Below the pieces are notes generated by a model. That model was not told where the DNA came from. It saw only the letters and a list, made by a program, of their open reading frames with translations, and did not search any database. This document shows, in pieces, positions 26,657 through 32,341 of a stretch of 44,209 bases of DNA. How positions within the stretch are numbered: position 1 is the stretch's first letter; the number at the start of each line of letters is the position of its first letter. The stretch comes from an uncultured Prevotella sp. GTDB taxonomy: Bacteria; Bacteroidota; Bacteroidia; Bacteroidales; Bacteroidaceae. Made by a program: the position numbers and the translations under genes. The stretch covers positions 1 to 44,209 of the forward strand of contig CAMJDL010000025.1 in NCBI GenBank assembly GCA_946404405.1, given 5' to 3'.

Positions 26657-29600
26657 TTATCTCAATATGATGAGTTTCTTTGCTTTTGATGCATATGAGC
26701 TGCCTTCGCTGCTCAGCTGTATACGATAGAGGTAGATGCCCGTGTTCAACCGGCGACCTCCGTCAGTGGTAAGATTCCAGTCTACGGTAAGTGTATTACT
26801 ACTATAGGTTCCCGACTCATTGTGTGACCACAGGTGACGCCCTGAGATGTCGTAGACGTCAATGATGACATCCATTGGACTGTTGGCACGATCGTGGATA
26901 ATGCGGAATGTCGTTTTTGTTGTGGCAGGATTAGGTGTGCACTCCATATCGCTGAACACGGGTTCTGCACCCTTTACCACATTGAAGGTGAGCTCTGCTG
27001 TTGATGAGTTGTTCAGCACATCCCATGCACGGAACAGCAGGTGGTGCTGGCCATTGTCAAGTGCAGGTATGCTATAGCCCAGTTTGCCACGGGTATAACT
27101 TCCAAAGTCGTATTGGAAGTAGTCGTTCAGCGTGTATGTCTTGCTTATATCTCCGTCGATGATCAGCTGCAGGTCGTGACCAATACCACTGCCTGAAGCA
27201 TTGATGCCGTCCTCGTCGTTCAGTTCTGCCATGAAATAGGGCGTCGAGTTGACGTTACCACCGTTGGCGAATGCCGTGCTGTTCAGATAACAGTAGATGC
27301 TGGGACCTTGCTGATTACCACTTGCTTCGCTGGTGCCATTCATGACTAACTTTTCGAAACGGCCAGTGGCTGTTACGGTTTTGGTGTTGTTAACAGCATA
27401 GAGGTTGATGATGCCCTGCTGGTCGGAGTATGCAATATCTTTGGGCACCACAAAGGTAAAGCTGAATCGTCCCTGTCGCACACTGTCGCTACCATTGAAG
27501 ATGGTACTCGTCCTATCGTAATAGACAAAGGGCTCGTCGGTTTCCGAGGTGTCGTTCATCTTACAGACAACCTGTTCTTTTGCATCGCGCACCATTGCAT
27601 TCACTATGCCATTGAAGCTACTGTCAGTCATATCGCTGTTGTTCAGCACGCGTCCACTAATCGTTGCGGTAGTACCAGCCTTCAGGGTCAGTATGTCATC
27701 GCCAATAGCTGTGTGGTTTATGCTGTCAACCACGATGGATGCTGTCGGTAGTGCCAAGCGTAGGGCTGGGTCACCTAATAGCGAGTATTGCAACTTGTTC
27801 TCAGAACGGTCTGTTGACCAGATAGGTTGGCCGTTTTGATAATAGCCAATGATAATACCTGTCGTCACCAGTTCGGCTTTTGCCCGTCTTACCGCTTCAC
27901 CAATAGGCATCATCAGTCCATTCTCATCGCGACTCAGCACCTGTCGTGTAAAAGCCAGATTCATCAGTCTGTTTTGAGGTTGGTAGACGGTACGTGTAGT
28001 GCCGAAGAAGGCGATGGCGCCTCCCTGAGTATTGAATAAGGCCGTTTCGCCGATATTCTCCTCCTGTCCGTCGAATGGCATGATATCGCATGATGCGGTC
28101 ATCCACAGCGGCAGACGCATGGATGAGCTGATGTTAAAGTCGGACAGGGTGAGTACGTATTCATGTGATACGGCATCAGCACGTCCGTGTCCGGAGTAGT
28201 TCATGATGAGTGCGCCCTGTTCCATTTGCTGACGTATCAGACGGGTAACATCAGGATAGCGATTGCCTGTTGCTGAGCTAACGCGTGAAAAAGCATCCCA
28301 CATAACGCGCTTGACCAGTATGTCTGGGTGTAGCGTTTCTACCAGTTGGGCTACAGAGTCAGCATCCTCCATGTGACGGTTCTGGTTGCCGTCGTCGCCC
28401 ATCAGACAGACGGTGTTCTGCCAGATGGCTGCCTCCTTATTATTGATATAGTTGTCGATTTTGTCGACAACAATCGTTGCGTCAGCAGCAGTTCGTGCCG
28501 TAATACGTCCTACGGCAATATCGCTTTTCTCCGTCAGGAGACTGGCCCCTTCGTTGTCGTCCAACAGTCCGAAATAGTCGTCGCTGACATAACAATTGGT
28601 ATGGCTGTAAGAGTTCTCACTCTCGTAGCAGAGCAGGAAGTCGTCCACTGACGTATTGGCCCACTCACTGGCTCTCATGCGGTTGTCCCATGCGGCATCG
28701 CCCATGAGTAACAGGAATCTGGGCATATCGGCTGTCGTCTCTGCTCTGTCGTATAGCATTTTCAGATAGCGACGGTAGGCATTGGCATCAGGCGTACCAC
28801 TCGAGAATTCGTTGTATAGTTCATCGGCAGGTACGATTGTTACACGTAGCGAGTCGTGCTGTTCGTGTATGGCTTTCAGTCGTTGCGCCTCCTTCAACAG
28901 TTTTTGAGACGTCGGTATGATAATCACCATATCCGCCGCCTTGGCAGCATGGTGGTTCTGGTTCATGATGTTGTACACGTATTCGGGTGTACTGAATGTA
29001 CCGTTCTCGAGATTAGGACTGGCTTGAGGCTGCTCGGAATAAATAGAGATATAGTCCAAACGAGTAGTGCCGCTTGAGGCACTCGTCTGGATAGTCACTG
29101 TGTTTGAAGCCTGCAGGTTGCTGACGTTGAAGGTACGACTGCCCGTTAGCATGGCTTCATATTGGCCTTGTCTGCCGATAGTCACCGTGCCTAACGACTC
29201 ACCATTCAGACTCACTGTGATGCTGGCACCGTCGATAGCTGAGAGGACGATGGTCAGTTGTCCGTTGCCAGTCCCTTTGGCGGCAATGGTATAGGTCTTC
29301 GAGGTACCAGCCTTGATTTCCGTTGCGTCATATAAGTTGCGTCCACCGTGATACCACGCGTAGTCGTCAACCTCATATAGCGTACAATGGTCGTCGCGCT
29401 GGGGATAGTAGTTGCTGATAAAGGCATCCTTCTCTATGGTCAACGCTGTGCTGTCATTTTCCGTTAGGAAGTAATAGCCGTAATCCGAATAGTTATTGCG
29501 AATACGACGGTAGCTGGCGTCCCATGAGACGGGACCTACAGCATAAAACAGCCGTCGACCGTTAACCGTACAGGTAGGCACCTCCTTCAAATCATCAGTT

Positions 29601-30352
29601 GCTACCAGATACTCGGCAGTCAGTTGTTCAGGCTGACGGGCGCCGCCATAGCCATATATCTTCACTTTGTTGATGTCGTTGAACCCCGCCTTTTTGATTA
29701 AATCGCTGGTCAGCTGATAAATACCTGTCTCTGGTACGCGGATTTTGGCCCACGAGCCTGAACGTAGCACTGAGTTGTCGGCATAACGCTTGTTTGATGA
29801 GTAATTAGTAGTTAGTAATGAGTAATTATGATTTGTCCGTCTATTGACATGGCCACCCTGAGAGTAATCATAATTACTCATTACTAATTGCTCATTACTA
29901 ATTGCTTTAATATTCAGTTTAAAGCTCACCAGCTTCATGTACTGTCCGTCGCGATATACCAAGGGTACAAAGCCAATATGTAGCGTACCTTGTTTGCGGT
30001 CTACGCTGATAGATTGGTGAATGTCGGGTAATGCAGGCAAATCATAATTCCTAATTCCTAATTCCTCATTCCTAATTTTGTGATAGCGTTCTATCTCCTC
30101 TTTGCTCATCGGCACGAATTCAGGATACTCGATAGATACCTCGTAAGTAGAGTCGGCATAGTGGGAATCTAACGGATAGGCATAGTTAAACACAGGCAAA
30201 AGGCTATCAATCCTGACTTCATCGGCAGTCAAGTTGAAGAAGAACCCACCCCCAACCCCTCCCGAGCGGGAGGGGAGCGTCATCACAATGAGTATGAGCA
30301 ATAGTAGTGCCCCTCTCATCGTTGTCTGCTGTTGATTTATCTTCTTCTTCAT
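26657..30352 (-). CDS. porU: Type IX secretion sortase PorU (gingipain-like C25 peptidase)
   Basis: A 1231-residue protein. The C25 caspase-like domain holds the catalytic pair: H722 in NYSGHGRAD and C755 in WMTASCDIMPFDG. The C-terminal domain ends GIYLYRIQLSSEG...KKLIILR, the type IX sorting-domain style that PorU itself keeps. PorU removes C-terminal signals from type IX cargo and attaches it to A-LPS at the cell surface. The N-terminal 190 residues are swollen by three kinds of translated DNA repeat (LPSRSGGVGGGF; NEELGIRNYD; a 20-bp inverted repeat encoding NYDYSQGGH...NHNYSLL). The mature start may be near FNLTADEVRID. First of the porU-porV-ispF group. Confidence 0.94.
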   Translation of the reverse strand: MKKKINQQQTTMRGALLLLILIVMTLPSRSGGVGGGFFFNLTADEVRIDSLLPVFNYAYPLDSHYADSTYEVSIEYPEFVPMSKEEIERYHKIRNEELGIRNYDLPALPDIHQSISVDRKQGTLHIGFVPLVYRDGQYMKLVSFKLNIKAISNEQLVMSNYDYSQGGHVNRRTNHNYSLLTTNYSSNKRYADNSVLRSGSWAKIRVPETGIYQLTSDLIKKAGFNDINKVKIYGYGGARQPEQLTAEYLVATDDLKEVPTCTVNGRRLFYAVGPVSWDASYRRIRNNYSDYGYYFLTENDSTALTIEKDAFISNYYPQRDDHCTLYEVDDYAWYHGGRNLYDATEIKAGTSKTYTIAAKGTGNGQLTIVLSAIDGASITVSLNGESLGTVTIGRQGQYEAMLTGSRTFNVSNLQASNTVTIQTSASSGTTRLDYISIYSEQPQASPNLENGTFSTPEYVYNIMNQNHHAAKAADMVIIIPTSQKLLKEAQRLKAIHEQHDSLRVTIVPADELYNEFSSGTPDANAYRRYLKMLYDRAETTADMPRFLLLMGDAAWDNRMRASEWANTSVDDFLLCYESENSYSHTNCYVSDDYFGLLDDNEGASLLTEKSDIAVGRITARTAADATIVVDKIDNYINNKEAAIWQNTVCLMGDDGNQNRHMEDADSVAQLVETLHPDILVKRVMWDAFSRVSSATGNRYPDVTRLIRQQMEQGALIMNYSGHGRADAVSHEYVLTLSDFNISSSMRLPLWMTASCDIMPFDGQEENIGETALFNTQGGAIAFFGTTRTVYQPQNRLMNLAFTRQVLSRDENGLMMPIGEAVRRAKAELVTTGIIIGYYQNGQPIWSTDRSENKLQYSLLGDPALRLALPTASIVVDSINHTAIGDDILTLKAGTTATISGRVLNNSDMTDSSFNGIVNAMVRDAKEQVVCKMNDTSETDEPFVYYDRTSTIFNGSDSVRQGRFSFTFVVPKDIAYSDQQGIINLYAVNNTKTVTATGRFEKLVMNGTSEASGNQQGPSIYCYLNSTAFANGGNVNSTPYFMAELNDEDGINASGSGIGHDLQLIIDGDISKTYTLNDYFQYDFGSYTRGKLGYSIPALDNGQHHLLFRAWDVLNNSSTAELTFNVVKGAEPVFSDMECTPNPATTKTTFRIIHDRANSPMDVIIDVYDISGRHLWSHNESGTYSSNTLTVDWNLTTDGGRRLNTGIYLYRIQLSSEGSSYASKAKKLIILR
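29805..29915. repeat. Inverted repeat of ATTACTCATTACTAATT type inside porU
   Basis: A perfect 20-bp inverted repeat (29814-29833 and 29866-29885) with a 32-bp spacer, and further ATTACTAATTGCTC copies to 29912. It is translated in frame within the PorU N-terminal region. Confidence 0.9.
30046..30077. repeat. AATTCCT tandem repeat inside porU
   Basis: About four units of 7 bp (ATTCCTA/ATTCCTC). Translated as NEELGIRNYD on the coding strand. Confidence 0.88.
30243..30277. repeat. GC-rich palindromic repeat inside the porU signal region, in frame
   Basis: CCCTCCCGAGCGGGAGGGG hairpin with a CCCACCCCCAACCCC arm. It encodes LPSRSGGVGGGF, at about residues 25-36 of PorU, just after the hydrophobic signal core. 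Confidence 0.92.
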
Positions 30353-30379
30353 TATCTTTAATATCTCTCTGTATTCAAC

Positions 30380-30415
30380 CTCCCCTCCCGCTCGGGAGGG
30401 GTTGGGGGTGGGTCC
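30380..30415. repeat. GC-rich palindromic repeat abutting the FAH-family stop codon
   Basis: CCCTCCCGCTCGGGAGGGG hairpin with a GGGGTTGGGGGTGGG arm. It begins immediately after the TAG stop of the FAH-family gene on the minus strand, in the gap before porU. The G-run arm could also fold as a quadruplex. Confidence 0.9.
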
Positions 30416-31033
30416 CTACTTACAATTGAATTCCAATACTTTTCGTTCTTCCAACCACCCTTCCAGATGGTCGTCAATCTTTACGGGGCCTACACCTACG
30501 GGTGTTCCTGTGTACAGCAAATCGCCCGTTTTCAGCGTGAAGAATTGCGAGATGTAGCTTACCAACTCGTCAATCTTATAGAGCATATCACTTGTACAAC
30601 CCTCCTGCACCGTCTTCCCGTTAATGTCTAAATGAAAATGCAGGGCTTGCACATCAAGGAATTTCTCCTTTTCTATCCAGTCACCAATCACGGCTGAGCC
30701 GTCGAAGCCCTTGCAGATTTCCCAGGGTTGTCCCTTTTCGCGTGCTTCACGCTGCCAGTCGCGTGCTGTGAAGTCGATACCCACAGTCACAGCGTCATAA
30801 TAACGGTGAGCAAAGCGTTCTGGAATGCTCTTTCCCAGACGACAGATGCGCACCACTACTTCCGTCTCATAGTCTACCTGCGTACTCCAATCGGGGATGA
30901 AGAAGGGTTTGTGGTCCTTCAACAACGCCGAGTCGGCCTTGGTAAAGATGACGGGCCTCTCTGGTTTATATAACGCACCATCCAGCTCTTTATTGTGCTG
31001 GATATAATTCATTCCTACTGCAAATATCTTCAT
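30416..31033 (-). CDS. FAH-family hydrolase/isomerase
   Basis: A 205-residue protein of the fumarylacetoacetate hydrolase superfamily (acylpyruvase, FAHD1-like, or oxaloacetate decarboxylase). It starts MKIFAVGMNYIQHNKEL. Metal ligands lie in DYETEVVV (the E-x-E pair) and GIDFTARDWQ (Asp); LLYTGTPVGVGPV is the usual C-terminal motif. The compact length equals the single-domain group. Substrate cannot be told. It lies 63 nt upstream of porU on the same strand, separated by a repeat copy, and may share the transcript. Confidence 0.9.
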   Translation of the reverse strand: MKIFAVGMNYIQHNKELDGALYKPERPVIFTKADSALLKDHKPFFIPDWSTQVDYETEVVVRICRLGKSIPERFAHRYYDAVTVGIDFTARDWQREAREKGQPWEICKGFDGSAVIGDWIEKEKFLDVQALHFHLDINGKTVQEGCTSDMLYKIDELVSYISQFFTLKTGDLLYTGTPVGVGPVKIDDHLEGWLEERKVLEFNCK

Positions 31034-31043
31034 ACTATTAATA

Positions 31044-31078
31044 CAACGAAAAACTCACCAATTTATTGTTTTTCGTTG
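31044..31078. promoter_or_regulatory. 11-bp inverted repeat in the FAH-family leader
   Basis: CAACGAAAAAC (31044-31054) and GTTTTTCGTTG (31068-31078) are perfect inverted copies 13 bp apart, 11-45 bp upstream of the start codon. It could be an operator or an mRNA stem. A weak -7-like TGTTTTGC overlaps the upstream arm. Confidence 0.55.
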
Positions 31079-31112
31079 CAAAACATCCCATTTCCCTCTT
31101 ACTTCTCCCTAT

Positions 31113-31141
31113 GTAACCAAATTACATTGAAACAGGGAAGC
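31113..31141. repeat. 29-bp direct repeat, left copy, flanking the PIN module
   Basis: This 29-bp sequence (starting GTAACCAAATTACATTG, ending ACAGGGAAGC) occurs identically at 31862-31890, 749 bp away in the same orientation. The PIN toxin and its partner lie between. The last 9-10 bases equal the end of the 67-bp palindromic element. Confidence 0.9.
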
Positions 31142-31219
31142 ATCGCAACAAACTCATCCGTTATAGTCAGGGTATAGTTGCGTCTAAAAATGCGCACAGG
31201 AAATTGGGGCTGTGTTCCT

Positions 31220-31639
31220 TTACTTGTTCTCCAAAAGACGCAAGCCTTGTTTACGATAAAAGGGGAATTTTGTATCAGAACTTACAAGCGTCATTTTATG
31301 CGAAATTGCCTGGGCTATAATAATATGATCGAACGGATCCTTATGGCCCATAGATTCATTGATTTGAAGAGCAGCAAGAGTGCGGATAACATTCACATCA
31401 GTATTATCTATCTCTACCGAAGGATCGTTAAGTACAAATGCTATCATCTCCGCTTCAGTTTTCCAGATGTTTGACAATAGTTTCTTGGTACGAAACGCCG
31501 TAATTAACTCTTGAAGACTTACAATGCTCAGATACTTGAGATTTTCAGGATTTTCAAGATACTCACAAACAACATTTGTCAACGACTTACGGTCGCTGAC
31601 CATATAAACATAAATGTTGGTGTCAAGTAGTAGTCGCAT
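31220..31639 (-). CDS. PIN-domain ribonuclease toxin, VapC-like
   Basis: A 139-residue PIN protein with the acidic metal site: D6 (LLLDTN), E44 (LQELI), D101/D104 (HKDPFDHIIIAQA) and D122 (SSDTKF). VapC toxins cut tRNA or rRNA; the target here is unknown. The ATG (31639-31637) overlaps the stop of the small upstream gene as TAATG, typical of coupled toxin-antitoxin pairs. The module lies between 29-bp direct repeats. Length and residues are complete, so it should be active. Confidence 0.92.
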   Translation of the reverse strand: MRLLLDTNIYVYMVSDRKSLTNVVCEYLENPENLKYLSIVSLQELITAFRTKKLLSNIWKTEAEMIAFVLNDPSVEIDNTDVNVIRTLAALQINESMGHKDPFDHIIIAQAISHKMTLVSSDTKFPFYRKQGLRLLENK

Positions 31640-31740
31640 TAGTCCAATACAACAGGATCTGTAATTGTGATAGTGCCTTGTGTATCTTCATAATACTCCC
31701 AAAACTCTTTAACCTTTTCTTCTTTTTCTTGTTTGCTCAT
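31639..31740 (-). CDS. 33-residue probable antitoxin partner of the PIN toxin
   Basis: A short ORF directly upstream of the PIN gene, sharing 1 bp of its stop with the toxin start. It encodes MSKQEKEEKVKEFWEYYEDT, then QGTITITDPVVLD: a charged helix followed by a short tail. A typical VapB has about 70-90 residues with an N-terminal DNA-binding domain, which is missing here. The ATG is 28 nt after a consensus promoter. The frame stays open further upstream, through the promoter, so a longer product from another start cannot be fully excluded. It could neutralise the toxin by direct binding only. Confidence 0.65.
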   Translation of the reverse strand: MSKQEKEEKVKEFWEYYEDTQGTITITDPVVLD

Positions 31741-31767
31741 TTGCGTACTATTTACTATTTCTCGCTG

Positions 31768-31798
31768 CAAAGTTAGACAATAACTTTTAATTATGCAA
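31768..31798 (-). promoter_or_regulatory. Promoter of the PIN module
   Basis: Minus-strand TTG (31798-31796), 20-bp spacer and TAACTTTG (31775-31768), a full consensus match. Confidence 0.75.
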
Positions 31799-31826
31799 AT
31801 ATTTCTCAATAATTATTGCTTGTGGG

Positions 31827-31856
31827 CCATCTACCATCTTCCATCTTCCATCTTAC
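31827..31856. repeat. CCATCTT tandem repeat
   Basis: Four 7-bp units (CCATCTA, CCATCTT, CCATCTT, CCATCTT), just before the right direct repeat. Non-coding. Confidence 0.8.
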
Positions 31857-31861
31857 ACTAA

Positions 31862-31890
31862 GTAACCAAATTACATTGAAACAGGGAAGC
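31862..31890. repeat. 29-bp direct repeat, right copy
   Basis: Identical to 31113-31141. Its last 9 bp are the first bases of the palindromic element that follows. Confidence 0.9.
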
Positions 31891-31949
31891 GGGCTGAGAG
31901 GTAGGAATTTAAGCCTGTCCATTTCCTACGCTGACTCAGGGCTTCCCTG
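31882..31949. repeat. Palindromic element of about 67 bp, copy 2
   Basis: The reverse complement of this 68-bp stretch matches 2004-2070 along its whole length. Nested stems (CAGGGAAGC/GCTTCCCTG, CTGAG/CTCAG, GTAGGAA/TTCCTAC) are kept while the apical loop differs. Confidence 0.85.
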
Positions 31950-32096
31950 AAAGCTAACTGGCGCCCACCCGTCACGGGCATGCACCAGCTGAGAGTTTTT
32001 TTTTCGTTAATTTGATTTTCAGCTGTCCTATCCTCACGAACCGGTTAGCCTTTACATTAACTATAATTTAATTTAAACTTAAAAAACATTATAAAA
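31950..32096. other. Non-coding stretch with two small inverted repeats
   Basis: CCCGTCACGGG (about 31968-31978) and CAGCTGA/TCAGCTG around a T-run are seen. No gene is evident. An A/T-rich segment before 32097 resembles the region before Bacteroidales start codons. Confidence 0.4.
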
Positions 32097-32222
32097 ATGT
32101 TTCGTCGACAAGCGAGGACTCGAACCTCATTGTACCCTTCTCCTTGTACTACTTGCGTTTCATTGTTTCTCCGACAGCAACACATTGTTTCGCTAGCAGC
32201 GTTTCAATGTATCTCTAATTGA
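32097..32222 (+). CDS. Possible 41-residue peptide gene followed by a terminator
   Basis: ATG at 32097 follows an A-rich tract; the frame runs 41 codons (MFRRQARTRTSLYPSPCTT, ending AAFQCISN). Its stop codon is the first part of a terminator stem. It has many Arg, Ser and Cys and no clear domain. The codons RRQARTRTSL overlap, on the opposite strand, a tRNA-like T-arm. It may be a short peptide, a leader, or no gene at all. Confidence 0.3.
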   Translation: MFRRQARTRTSLYPSPCTTCVSLFLRQQHIVSLAAFQCISN

Positions 32223-32244
32223 GAAAGGCCATTTCTCTTTTTTT
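32221..32244 (+). terminator. Intrinsic terminator on the plus strand
   Basis: GAGAAA-GGCCA-TTTCTC stem followed by seven T residues. It ends whatever is transcribed from about 32000 on the plus strand, in a region with no recognised gene. Confidence 0.7.
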
Positions 32245-32247
32245 GTA

Positions 32248-32286
32248 AATCTGGGGCGCAAGGCGATCAAGCCTGCGCCCCAGATT
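32248..32286. other. Long GC-rich hairpin after the fimbrillin gene
   Basis: AATCTGGGGCGCA and TGCGCCCCAGATT plus inner GGC/GCC form a 16-bp stem with one bulged base. It is 56 nt past the fimbrillin stop. On that strand A rather than T residues follow, so it may protect the mRNA 3' end or act as a weak terminator. Confidence 0.65.
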
Positions 32287-32341
32287 GGATTTTGATTATC
32301 TCACTTAGTGTCATGCACTTCGTGAGCGTAAATACTAAGGA

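Noticed and set aside
31882..31949. TPP riboswitch because of a CTGAGAG segment
   Set aside because: Other conserved TPP elements are absent and the sequence is the 67-bp palindromic element found elsewhere.
32105..32178. Complete tRNA gene on the minus strand
   Set aside because: Only a T-arm and 3' acceptor-like sequence is present; D-arm, anticodon arm and matching 5' acceptor are missing.
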